In this document: positions 26,459 through 35,700 of the stretch, piece by piece
Numbering within the stretch: position 1 is the first letter of the stretch
Layout of the letters: each line of letters opens with the position of its first letter
NCBI GenBank assembly: GCA_017437005.1
Contig: JAFSBZ010000045.1
Span: 1-64,000 of the forward strand
Direction: 5' to 3'
Length of the DNA stretch: 64,000 bases
DNA from: Clostridia bacterium
GTDB taxonomy: Bacteria; Bacillota; Clostridia; Oscillospirales; Acutalibacteraceae
Position numbers and translations under genes: made by a program
Notes under the pieces: model-generated
Told to the model about the DNA's origin: nothing
Database searches by the model: none
The model's input: the letters and a program-made list of their open reading frames with translations, nothing else

Positions 26459-27325
26459 TTATTTTACTGCATCTGATTTATTCCACCTAAAATTACCCCA
26501 AACGCCGTTTACCTCGCTAAAATATATAAACGAGTTGGGATGCTTTTTAGATATTTTAATAAGGTCATTCATCTGCCTTACATTTATAATTGTTATAACA
26601 ATTTTTTTGCTGTCACCCGTAAACATACCTTCACCATCAATTATAGTGGCACCGTGTTTTAAATTACTTATAATATCATCACGAAATTCTTGTGGATTAT
26701 CGGTAATAATACGTGCTTCTACAGCGTTACGTGTGGTTTTAAGTATAGAATTCATTGCCAAATTAAAAATCATCATCTGAGCAACCGACATAATAACGCT
26801 TTCAATATTTCCATATACAAAAAAGGATATACCGATTATTACATAACAAAATATCGAAATTAAACTTTCTATGTTAAGGTATGGTCTTTTTTGCTGAACA
26901 ACAGTAGCAATAATATCTACACCGCCAGTAGAACCACCTATTTTTATCATAAGAGCTGTTCTGGCACCTAAAATTACACCTGAAGCAAGCACGGCAATCC
27001 AAGCGTTGTTTTTAGATATGTACTGATAAAAATCAAACTTTTCTACAAGTATTAACATAACCGATGAAATTATTGTAAAAAGTGTAGTGTACGCCACGTA
27101 TTTTTTACTTATAAAAAACCAAGCCATAACAAGTAGCGGTATATTAATAGCCAGCGAAATATAACCCATATTAATATCGGTTAACTTCTCAAGCATCATA
27201 GATATACCGTCAACACCGCTTGGGGCAAAATTAGCGGGATTAACAAAAACATATAGTCCTATTGCAGATAGAGCCGCCGCAATTACAGTAAAAAACAAAT
27301 CAATAACAACTTGTAATTTTTTCAT
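26459..27325 (-). CDS. YitT family membrane protein
   Basis: A 288-residue protein with five or so N-terminal membrane helices (residues 7-180), including LYVFVNPANFAPSGVDG and the glycine-rich IKIGGSTGGVDIIA typical of the YitT/DUF161 domain. A cytoplasmic DUF2179 domain follows (about 205-288, with KKIVITIINVRQMNDLIKI). The biochemical role of the family is not established. ATG at 27325 with AAGGGTGA upstream replaces the longer frame from 27364, which runs back into the tRNA terminator. It is transcribed alone, downstream of tRNA-Ser. Confidence 0.85.
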   Translation of the reverse strand: MKKLQVVIDLFFTVIAAALSAIGLYVFVNPANFAPSGVDGISMMLEKLTDINMGYISLAINIPLLVMAWFFISKKYVAYTTLFTIISSVMLILVEKFDFYQYISKNNAWIAVLASGVILGARTALMIKIGGSTGGVDIIATVVQQKRPYLNIESLISIFCYVIIGISFFVYGNIESVIMSVAQMMIFNLAMNSILKTTRNAVEARIITDNPQEFRDDIISNLKHGATIIDGEGMFTGDSKKIVITIINVRQMNDLIKISKKHPNSFIYFSEVNGVWGNFRWNKSDAVK

Positions 27326-27347
27326 ATTATCACCCTTAAAAAAATAT

Positions 27348-27376
27348 AAAAAGGCATCCCTCACGGATGCCTTTTT
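27348..27376 (-). terminator. Terminator of tRNA-Ser
   Basis: AAAAAGGCATCC pairs with GGATGCCTTTTT around a 5-base loop, 4 bases beyond the CCA end of the tRNA on the minus strand. Confidence 0.85.
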
Positions 27377-27379
27377 ACC

Positions 27380-27471
27380 TGGCGCAGATGGAGGGATTCG
27401 AACCCTCGAACTACTTTTAATAGTTACACGATTTCCAATCGTGCGCGCTCGACCAGCTACGCGACATCTGC
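27380..27471 (-). tRNA. tRNA-Ser (anticodon GGA)
   Basis: A 92-base gene with an encoded CCA end. The acceptor stem GCAGATG pairs with CATCTGC. The anticodon stem CACGA/TCGTG holds loop TTGGAAA with anticodon GGA. The variable arm is long, as in class II tRNAs, and the T arm is GAGGG-TTCGAAT-CCCTC. Confidence 0.95.
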
Positions 27472-27554
27472 ATTGGACTTGCTAATTATAATGTATGTTA
27501 CTGTAAAAATCAAGTATTATTTTATTTAATACATTATAAAACCAAGTTTTCAAC

Positions 27555-27583
27555 TTGATTATACACCTATATTATGATACAAT
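27555..27583 (+). promoter_or_regulatory. Promoter of the PstS-like/fucosidase pair
   Basis: TTGATT (27555-27560) and TACAAT (27578-27583) are separated by 17 bases, about 20 bases before the first gene's start. Confidence 0.6.
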
Positions 27584-27604
27584 AAATAAAAGGCGGTGTT
27601 TATA

Positions 27605-28768
27605 ATGACAGGCAAATCTATAGCTATACGATGCATACTAACAGTTCTTGTTGTGCTTGCTTGCCCAATTGCTGCTCTTTTATCGCTTTTATATCTATCT
27701 TTTGGCGGTTTTTGGACAATCACTATTATATTAGGCACTTTAATTTTACCACTTGCAGTCCCTCTGATTTGGCTTAAAAACCAAAAATATTACCTGTATG
27801 CCTACATATCATTTATACTGTGTTTCTTGATTTTATTAGGCACACAAACAGGTATTAGAAAATATAATGAGTCAATCACAATTAATGTAACACCCAGCAT
27901 CCATACAGATGAATATTTGCCGTTTGATAAAGATTCTAAAATAGTTAAAATTGATAGTAAATCTCTTGATTTTAACGGTATTTCAAAAGAACAATTACCT
28001 ATAATTGATGGCGCTGCCGCAGCGTTTCCTGTGTATTCAGCTTTCGTAAATGCGGTATATCCCGACACAACCGAGCTTTACGACGGTGTTTTTGAATACA
28101 ATAACACCGTTGGTGGATATAAGCTTCTTGGTGAAAAATGCACCGATATTTTTATAGGTGCCGCACCCTCAAAGGAGCAAACTGAATTAGCATTAAAAAA
28201 AGGAACTACCTTTAAATACACCCAAATTGGACACGAGGCATTTGTATTCTTTGTAAATAAGGACAACCCCATCGAAAGCCTTACACTTGAACAAATAAAA
28301 GGCATATATTCAGGCAAAATCACCAATTGGAAAGAACTTGGCGGCAAAGATGAAAAAATAGTTCCGTTTCAGCGAAACGAAGGTAGCGGAAGCCAAAGTA
28401 TGCTTATAAGGCTTATGGGCGACACGCCTATAATTGAACCTACTACTCAAACTACTGTTGGTGGTATGGGCGGCATAATCGAAGAAGTTGCAGATTATAA
28501 AAACAAATCAACTTCAATTGGCTTTTCATTTAGGTTTTATGTAGAAGGAATAATTAAAAATCCCGACATTAAAATGATTGCCGTTGATGGTGTAACACCA
28601 ACAAAAGAAAACATAAAGAACGGTTCATACCCCATTATTGCACCATTATACGCAGTTACATATGAAAATAATCCAAACGAAAATGTTGACAAAATGATTG
28701 ATTGGATGCTTTCCGCCGAAGGTCAATACATCATTGAAGAAACAGGATACGTTGGAATAAGCAAATAA
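27605..28768 (+). CDS. PstS-like substrate-binding protein with N-terminal membrane block
   Basis: A 387-residue protein. Three hydrophobic helices occupy residues 8-95, then a periplasmic-binding-protein fold resembling PstS follows. The phosphate-loop-like elements are IDGAAAAFPVYSAF and RNEGSGSQSMLIRL, with KITNWKELGG and the C-terminal DWMLSAEGQYIIEETGYV typical of the PBP-like-2 phosphate family. True PstS proteins have a single signal peptide, so the multi-helix anchor is odd, and no pstCAB genes are near. ATG at 27605 is used instead of GTG at 27596 because GGCGGTG precedes it. It lies 13 bases before the fucosidase gene and is probably co-transcribed. Confidence 0.75.
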   Translation: MTGKSIAIRCILTVLVVLACPIAALLSLLYLSFGGFWTITIILGTLILPLAVPLIWLKNQKYYLYAYISFILCFLILLGTQTGIRKYNESITINVTPSIHTDEYLPFDKDSKIVKIDSKSLDFNGISKEQLPIIDGAAAAFPVYSAFVNAVYPDTTELYDGVFEYNNTVGGYKLLGEKCTDIFIGAAPSKEQTELALKKGTTFKYTQIGHEAFVFFVNKDNPIESLTLEQIKGIYSGKITNWKELGGKDEKIVPFQRNEGSGSQSMLIRLMGDTPIIEPTTQTTVGGMGGIIEEVADYKNKSTSIGFSFRFYVEGIIKNPDIKMIAVDGVTPTKENIKNGSYPIIAPLYAVTYENNPNENVDKMIDWMLSAEGQYIIEETGYVGISK

Positions 28769-28781
28769 AGGAGTTTTTATT

Positions 28782-30032
28782 ATGAACAATCAAATACCGG
28801 TAGCACCACAGTATATCAAAGATTTCGAGCAATTAGGCTTTGGTATGTTTGTACATTACGGTCTTTATTCACAGCTTAACAGCGGTGAATGGACCTATAA
28901 ATACAAATTTAATGGCAAGGATATGGAAACATATCAAAAGCTCGCTGATACATTTAATTGCGTGGGTATGCACGATATAGTCTCTACAGCAAAGGCTGCA
29001 GGTTGTAAATATGTATGCCTTACAACCCGTCATCACGAAGGCTTTTCGCTTTATGACCCACAGGGTCTTTCCGATTTTAACGCGCTTAATTCCCCTGCAG
29101 GCCGCGATATTATTGCCGAATTTGTAGACGAATGTCGCAAGGTAGATATTGTCCCCTTCTTTTATCACACTACACTTGACTGGCATCACCCGGATTTTGA
29201 AAACGATTTTGAGGCATATCTCGACTATCTTTACAAAAGCGTAGAAATTCTTTGTACCAATTATGGTAAAATAGGCGGCTTGTGGTTTGACGGCAACTGG
29301 TCAAAGCCCGACGCCGATTGGCAAGAAGACAAGCTTTACAAAATGATACATCGTCTACAGCCCGAGGCTATGGTTATAAACAACACAGGACTTCAGGCGC
29401 GTGGCAAAATGGGTAACTGCGAGATTGACTCGGTAACCTTTGAACGCGGTATGGCAGAGCCACTTGACCGCCGCGGTCAACCAAAATATATGGCAGGCGA
29501 AATGTGTGAAACCTTGTGCGACCACTGGGGTGCGGCAGATGACATTAACTTTAAACCCGTTAAAACACTTATAGAAAGCCTTTGTAACTGCCGTAAGGTT
29601 GGTGCCAACTTCTTGCTTAACATTGGGCCTAATCCTGACGGCACAGTACCAACAATGCAAAAAGGTATTATGGAGTGTATAGGCCGTTGGATGAACACCT
29701 ACGGCACCGCTATATATAACGGCAGACCGTACATTACCTATAGTGACAAAAAGGAATTTGTACTTAAAGATATTAAGGATGAAAAAACCGCTTACATATT
29801 TAAGTTTGATTTAGGCTTTGGTACGGGTGACGTAAACGTATCACTCGGCTTTGAAGAAGGCGGCGCAAAAGCACTTGATAAATTTGATGCTCAAATAGAA
29901 TCTATAAAATGGATGGATAACGACGAAGAGCTTGAATTTAATCAAAAAGACGATAAAGTACTTATTAACTTTACAGGCTTCTCTTACGGACAAAGCCTAT
30001 GTGTGCGCGTAGCAAAGGTTAAATTCAAATAA
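28782..30032 (+). CDS. Alpha-L-fucosidase, GH29
   Basis: A 416-residue glycoside hydrolase that removes alpha-linked L-fucose from glycans by a retaining mechanism. GH29 signatures are FGMFVHYGLYS (residues 20-30), TTRHHEGFSLYD with the substrate-binding HH pair, and YHTTLDWHHPD. The nucleophile is Asp170 in GGLWFDGNW. A C-terminal beta domain follows (about 320-416). There is no signal peptide, so it acts inside the cell on imported fucosylated oligosaccharides, as expected of a gut bacterium using mucin or milk glycans. AAAGGAG precedes the ATG. Confidence 0.92.
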   Translation: MNNQIPVAPQYIKDFEQLGFGMFVHYGLYSQLNSGEWTYKYKFNGKDMETYQKLADTFNCVGMHDIVSTAKAAGCKYVCLTTRHHEGFSLYDPQGLSDFNALNSPAGRDIIAEFVDECRKVDIVPFFYHTTLDWHHPDFENDFEAYLDYLYKSVEILCTNYGKIGGLWFDGNWSKPDADWQEDKLYKMIHRLQPEAMVINNTGLQARGKMGNCEIDSVTFERGMAEPLDRRGQPKYMAGEMCETLCDHWGAADDINFKPVKTLIESLCNCRKVGANFLLNIGPNPDGTVPTMQKGIMECIGRWMNTYGTAIYNGRPYITYSDKKEFVLKDIKDEKTAYIFKFDLGFGTGDVNVSLGFEEGGAKALDKFDAQIESIKWMDNDEELEFNQKDDKVLINFTGFSYGQSLCVRVAKVKFK

Positions 30033-30039
30033 AAAATTT

Positions 30040-30074
30040 AACGCTGTGAAACTTAGATTTCACAGCGTTTTTTA
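30040..30074. terminator. Terminator between fucosidase and LRR-dockerin gene
   Basis: A perfect stem AACGCTGTGAAA with TTTCACAGCGTT is followed by TTTTT and preceded by A-runs, between converging genes. Confidence 0.85.
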
Positions 30075-30084
30075 TTATCAATTA

Positions 30085-31521
30085 TTATTTTAATTCGACA
30101 TCCCAACCGTTTATATATTGCAACAACAATGCGTAATCCTTGCCATTTATTTTTCCGTCACCGTTTATATCGGCGGCATCACGCAACATTATTACCTTCC
30201 AACCATTTATAGACTGCAAAAGTAATGCATAGTCCTTTCCATTAATAAGCCCATCACCGTTTACATCACCTGAATTAATATTCTTATATCCACAAACAGC
30301 ACAACCCTTGTCAATAAAGTTATGCTCTTGCTTTCCAAAACAACTGTTATAATACCAGGTGGCATTAGTTAGCTCTTGATTATTTGAACTAATTGTAATT
30401 TTCGTCTGTTGCTCCTTATTTCCTCGATAATATACACTTGCAAGATCAAAGCAATCGCCAAATGCCCTATAACCTATACTTGTAACACCCGTACCCAATG
30501 TTATGTTTGTAAGGCTACTGCAACCTAAAAATGCTTCGTCGCCTATAGATAAAACATTGTCAGGAATTATAATGCTTTTAAGATTATAGCAATTGGCAAA
30601 TGCTGACCATTCTATGCTTTTAACACTATTAGGAATAGTAACATCAACAAGTGATCCGCAATTATTAAATGTACATTCGGCTATGCTTGTAACACCCTCG
30701 GGTATTGTAATGCTTTCAAGCTCGTAACAACCCTCAAACGCGCTATAGCCTATGCTTGTAACACTGTTTGGTATGGTAATGTCGGTAAGCGAACCACAGT
30801 TATAAAACGTACCGCCTGCTATACTTGTAACGCTATTTGGAATAGCTATACTTGTAAGGCTTGAACAACAATAAAATGCCGACCAACCAATACTTGTAAC
30901 GCTATTTGGAATAACAATATCGGTAAGTCCCGTACAATAATCAAATGCCCAATCACCTATACTTACAAGACCTTGAGGTAAAATTACTTTTGTAAGCTCG
31001 CTACAATCATAAAATGCCTCGTTTGCAATTGTTTTTGTGCCCGATTTTACTGTATATTCGCCTGAAATTGTATTTTTTACCTTTATTAAATGATTGCCTA
31101 TATATAAAACATCATCTTGCCAATTTAAAGCATCATTATAATATTCTGTGCCATAAAAAGCGCTACTGCCAATAACTGTAACACTATCGGGGATTATAAT
31201 TTTTTTAAGTAGGGTGCAATCGTAAAACGCTTTATAGCCTATACTTGTAATGCAGTTTGGAATTGTAATAGCTGTAATGCTGTCACAACCCGAAAATGCC
31301 GTATCACCTATAGCAGTAACGGTATATCCGCCCAAAGCTTCAGGAACAGTTATATCACCAACAATTGAAGAGTCAACTTTAGTTATGGTTGCCCTATTAT
31401 CTGTAACAGTATACGTATACTCACCGCTTTTTTCGGCGCTTACTGTAAACAAAAACGCACCAAACGGAACCATACAAATAATAATCGCAAGGCTTAAAAA
31501 TATTGATAATAATTTTTTCAC
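30085..31521 (-). CDS. Secreted BspA-type LRR protein with C-terminal dockerin (small)
   Basis: A 478-residue exported protein. The signal peptide is MKKLLSIFLSLAIIICMVPF and cleavage is expected near residue 30. About 14 LRR_5 (BspA/TpLRR) units of roughly 23 residues follow, with cores such as IPNSVTSIGYSAFEGC. A type I dockerin occupies about residues 417-478, with two EF-hand-like units, GDVNGDGLINGKDYALLL and ADINGDGKINGKDYALLL. LRR_5 proteins bind host or polysaccharide ligands; the dockerin should attach this one to a cohesin. It forms a cluster with the cohesin-dockerin gene upstream and two larger LRR-dockerin genes. Confidence 0.9.
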   Translation of the reverse strand: MKKLLSIFLSLAIIICMVPFGAFLFTVSAEKSGEYTYTVTDNRATITKVDSSIVGDITVPEALGGYTVTAIGDTAFSGCDSITAITIPNCITSIGYKAFYDCTLLKKIIIPDSVTVIGSSAFYGTEYYNDALNWQDDVLYIGNHLIKVKNTISGEYTVKSGTKTIANEAFYDCSELTKVILPQGLVSIGDWAFDYCTGLTDIVIPNSVTSIGWSAFYCCSSLTSIAIPNSVTSIAGGTFYNCGSLTDITIPNSVTSIGYSAFEGCYELESITIPEGVTSIAECTFNNCGSLVDVTIPNSVKSIEWSAFANCYNLKSIIIPDNVLSIGDEAFLGCSSLTNITLGTGVTSIGYRAFGDCFDLASVYYRGNKEQQTKITISSNNQELTNATWYYNSCFGKQEHNFIDKGCAVCGYKNINSGDVNGDGLINGKDYALLLQSINGWKVIMLRDAADINGDGKINGKDYALLLQYINGWDVELK

Positions 31522-31591
31522 TCTTATTCTCCTGATTATTAATCTATGTATTAATTATAAATCTTTTATAAAATATTTCAAGTAAAACAAT

Positions 31592-31624
31592 TCAGCGCCC
31601 ACCATATTTTATGGCAAGCGCTGA
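31592..31624 (-). terminator. Terminator of the cohesin-dockerin gene
   Basis: TCAGCGC (31592-31598) pairs with GCGCTGA (31618-31624), with an inner CCATA/TATGG pairing and T-rich sequence on both exits. Confidence 0.7.
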
Positions 31625-31638
31625 TTTTTAATAATTAA

Positions 31639-32577
31639 TTATTTAAGCTCTACGTTCCAACCGTTAAGATATCTTACAAGCAAAACATAATCTTTGTTAT
31701 TTATCTTGCCGTCATCATTTACATCGGCAGCATAGTTATTTATATCTACATTTACACCGTTTATATACTGCATAACTGCAACGCTGTCTTTACCGGTAAT
31801 TATATCATCTCCGTTTATATCGCCTAATTTAAACGTTTTTTGGTCGGTAAGCGCGTCGCACTTGGTACAATGGCGTGACATAATGCCGTCTTCGGTGGCT
31901 GTTGCATCTTTATCAACCGTCCACTCGGCTTCAAAATCGTGAGTAACGGGAATTTCAACCTCTTCTACCGCGTCACAACGGGCGCAAATATGCTCTTTAA
32001 GACCCGTTTCGGTACAAGTGGCATCCTTTGTAATGTTCCATTCGCCAAAACTATGACCAATGCTTTCACACGACTCTTGCACAGTAACGCTACCCGCGGT
32101 AACAACAGGTACTACAAAATCTTGTTGAGAGTTTGAAAAACTGTTGTGTAGCTTTGTGCCGTATTTATTACGGTTACTATTTGCAAGCGCTATAGCGTAA
32201 TTACCGGGCGCGGCATCACTTTTAACATCAAATAAAACCGATATTATAATTCCGTTTTTTGCTACATCCTTGTTTTCTATATTTACAAATGAAACGTGCC
32301 CCTCATCTTCATGGGGATATACCGAATAGCTTGTAAGATAACCTCTTTCATAGCCTTTATACGTAAGCGCATTGGTATCATACGTAATGCAAAATGCCAT
32401 AGCCATAATGCCTGGGTTGTTTGAAATTGCAATATCTACTTTAACCGTCTTACCGGGTATAGCCTCTACACTTGAAACTGTAATTTTGGGGGCGGTAGCC
32501 GCCGATACGTTAATAATAAAAGAAATAGAAATTATTGCGCATAAAAGAACTGTAATAAGTCTTTTAAGTGTTTTCAT
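31639..32577 (-). CDS. Cohesin-dockerin adaptor protein
   Basis: A 312-residue secreted protein. The signal peptide (residues 1-26) ends in NVSAAT. A cohesin domain (about 28-165) starts PKITVSSVEAIPGKTVKVDI and contains AMAFCITYDTNALTY and LFDVKSDAAPGNYAI, the cohesin beta-sandwich pattern. Two Cys-bearing modules (GHSFGEWNITKDATCTETG with ICARCDAVEE, then RHCTKCDAL) follow at about 172-250. The C-terminal type I dockerin (about 252-312) has DINGDDIITGKDSVAVMQY and DVNDDGKINNKDYVLLVRY. Carrying both cohesin and dockerin makes it a candidate adaptor scaffoldin linking dockerin proteins to a larger scaffold. Its neighbours are three LRR-dockerin genes, plausible cargo. Confidence 0.85.
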   Translation of the reverse strand: MKTLKRLITVLLCAIISISFIINVSAATAPKITVSSVEAIPGKTVKVDIAISNNPGIMAMAFCITYDTNALTYKGYERGYLTSYSVYPHEDEGHVSFVNIENKDVAKNGIIISVLFDVKSDAAPGNYAIALANSNRNKYGTKLHNSFSNSQQDFVVPVVTAGSVTVQESCESIGHSFGEWNITKDATCTETGLKEHICARCDAVEEVEIPVTHDFEAEWTVDKDATATEDGIMSRHCTKCDALTDQKTFKLGDINGDDIITGKDSVAVMQYINGVNVDINNYAADVNDDGKINNKDYVLLVRYLNGWNVELK

Positions 32578-32670
32578 ATCTTATACCTCGCAGTAAATAT
32601 TTTGTTAATTTTAATATATCATATAACACATTAACTTGTCAAATCAAATTCGTTATAGCAACATATTACT

Positions 32671-32709
32671 AAAAAAAGCACTCACCATATCTCTATGATG
32701 AGTGCTTTT
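32671..32709 (-). terminator. Terminator of the giant LRR-dockerin gene
   Basis: GCACTCA with an inner CAT pairs with ATG and TGAGTGC. A-runs on the left give T-runs on the minus strand. It lies about 90 bases past the stop codon, beyond an interspersed repeat. Confidence 0.7.
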
Positions 32710-32766
32710 GTATTTATTGATTGTGCATTGTAACAATCCCCTCGCCAACCTTACGGTCGGCCCTCT

Positions 32767-32783
32767 CCCCTTTAGGCAAGGGG
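32767..32783. repeat. CCCCTTTAGGCAAGGGG palindromic repeat fragment
   Basis: It shares the CCCTTTAGGCAAGGG core with 18954-18968 and sits in the gap after the giant LRR gene, within a longer repeat-like segment (32745-32790). Confidence 0.6.
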
Positions 32784-32799
32784 CGCTGTGAATTATGCA

Positions 32800-35700
32800 T
32801 TATTTAAGCTCTACGTCCCAACCGTTTATAGACTGTAACAACAACGTGTAATCTTTACCGTTAAGCCTGCCGTCACCGTTAACGTCGGCGGCATCACTAT
32901 TTATCGTTACATCCCATCCGTTTATAGATTGTAGTAACAATGCATAGTCCTTACCGTTGATTTTTCCGTCACCGTTTGCATCACCTGGGACAATATCATC
33001 CTGTTGCTCAACCAACGCATAGTAACTGAAATGATTAGTTGTAAACACCATATATCCATCATCATAAACAGCGTTCATATCGGTTGCATTCCCCTGTTCA
33101 TCTATATGGAACACCTTGCATTTATCGGTATCAATATCGTTAGAAACCGGTATATATACCGTTACTTCTCCGTTTGGTTGAATTTGATTACCGTCTTTTT
33201 CAAAATAGATGTCATACACACTTGCATTTTCTATGTTATATCCTTCAGGTAATGCCACCGCAAAATTACCGCTGTCAACTTCTTCAACCTTTAATTCGGC
33301 CGATGAATCAATTGCTGTTTCAGGCGCTACAATTTTTACATTCTCATTTGTTATTTCTTTTAAAGTTATAAAAGGTATATTTCTATCCTTACAATAAAAT
33401 TCTGTGCAAGAGTTGATATATCCATATACACTTAGACTACTACAATAAGAAAACACATAATCTTCTATATTGATAACACTGTGGGGAATAATAATACATC
33501 TTAAATTTATACAATTCAAAAAAGCTTGACGTCCTAAGCTCGATACACCGTTTGGTATTTTAACGCTTGTAAGACTTTTACAATTACTAAACACACCATA
33601 ACCTATCTTAACAAGTCCTTTACCTAATTTAACATTTACGAGTTTATCACATTCTTCAAACGCACTATAATCTAATCTCACAATATTATCAGGAATTGTC
33701 AAACTTGTAATACTAGAACATCTTGAAAACGCTTCCATACCTATACTTGTAAGGCTTTCAGGAAATTCAATGTTTGAAAGATTTACACAGTTTGAAAATG
33801 CTTCTTTCTCTATACTTGTAAGCGTGTCAGAAAATTTAACACTTGTAAGATTTTGACATGCACAAAAAGCGAACATTCCAATGTTTGTAATACAATCATT
33901 CATTATTACACTTGTAAGGTTAGTGCAACGATAAAATGCGTACTCACCTATATCTATAACACCATCTGGTATTATGTATGATTTTTCCGCTTTAGCGGCC
34001 GGGTACTGTATAAGTATGGTTTTACTTTTATTAAATAGCACCCCGTCTTCTGAGGATGAATAATATTCATTTTGGTTACAAACATTAATGGAACTAAGGC
34101 TATTACAATGATTAAACATATTTTTGCCAATACTTGTAACGCTCTTAGGTATATATATATTTGTAAGACTGACACAATTTGTGAAAGCTCTATCTTCAAT
34201 ACTTATAACACCATCAGGGATAACAATACTTTCTATATTACCGCAACCAGCAAATGTTTCCTTTTCAATAATTTTGATTCCGTCAGGTATTATAGCACTT
34301 TTGATATGACAACCCGAAAATGCTTGCTCACCAATACTTTTAACATTTTCTGAGAGCGTAATGTTTTGGGCATTACAATCCATAAATGCTGAAACACCGA
34401 TACTTATAACATTGTTCCCCATTGCTATATTTTTAAGATTGGTACAAAAACAAAACGCATAATCACTAATTGTTTTAACACTGTCAGGTATATTATATGA
34501 CGTATCCGTCCTACGTTGCGGATATTTAACAAGAATCGTTTTGTCTTTATTAAATAAAACACCATCCTCTGATGAATAATAATTATTATCTTTATGTACT
34601 AAAAATGAATTTAAACTGCAATTATCGAAAGCGTTATTTCCTATGTGCTCAATACCACTCCCTATTATTATTTCTTCAAGGTTGTAGCACTGATAAAACG
34701 CATTATCGCCTATACTTGTAACACTATCCGGAATTATAACTCTTGTAAAATTATCACATCCCCTAAATGTACTATCACCTATTCTTACAATACCATCAGG
34801 AATAACTATCCCCGTAAGACTATCACATTCATAAAATGCCTCATCACCTATGCTTATAACACTATCTGGAATATTTATACTTGTAATACTATAACAACTA
34901 TCAAACGCACTGTCGCCTATATACATAATACTATCGGGAATCTCTATACTTGTTATGTTAGAGCAAGAGCAAAATGCTCCATCTGCTATTGTAATCACTC
35001 CCTGTTTGATACAATATTCAATGTTAATATCATTTTGTGCCCTTATTAAATAATTATCTATATATAGCACACCATTTTCCCAATTGTCTTCATCGCGATA
35101 ATACGCAGTATTTTCAAAAACTCCTTCACCTATTTTTTCAACACCATCACCAATGGTTATATTTGTTAGATTATTGCACCTATTAAACAATTTTTTACAG
35201 ATAATTTTAACACTGCCAGGTATTGTTATGCTTTTAAGATTAGTATTCCAGTCAAACACTCCCTCGGCAATTGTAATTGTTCCTTCTTTTATTGTACACT
35301 CATCAACAAGTCCAGCTTTTATTCCTATCAAACAATTACCTACATATAAATAGTCATTTTCCCAATTATCAATATTATCATAATATGCAGTATAACCGAA
35401 AGCACTTTCGCCTATACTTGTAACACTATCATAAATTGATATATTCTTAAGATTACTGCAACTATAAAATGCACTTCTACCGATATTTGTTACACTATCA
35501 GGTATCGTAATACTTGTAAGACTGTTACAACTATAAAATGCTTCTTCATTTATAGTTGTAACACTATCAGGTATTGTATATGAATTATCTATTTTTCCAA
35601 TTGGATATTGTATAAGAACTGATTTTTCTTTGTTAAACAAAACACCGTCTACTGATGACGAATAATATTTGTTTTGTTCATCTACGACAATAGATTTAAG

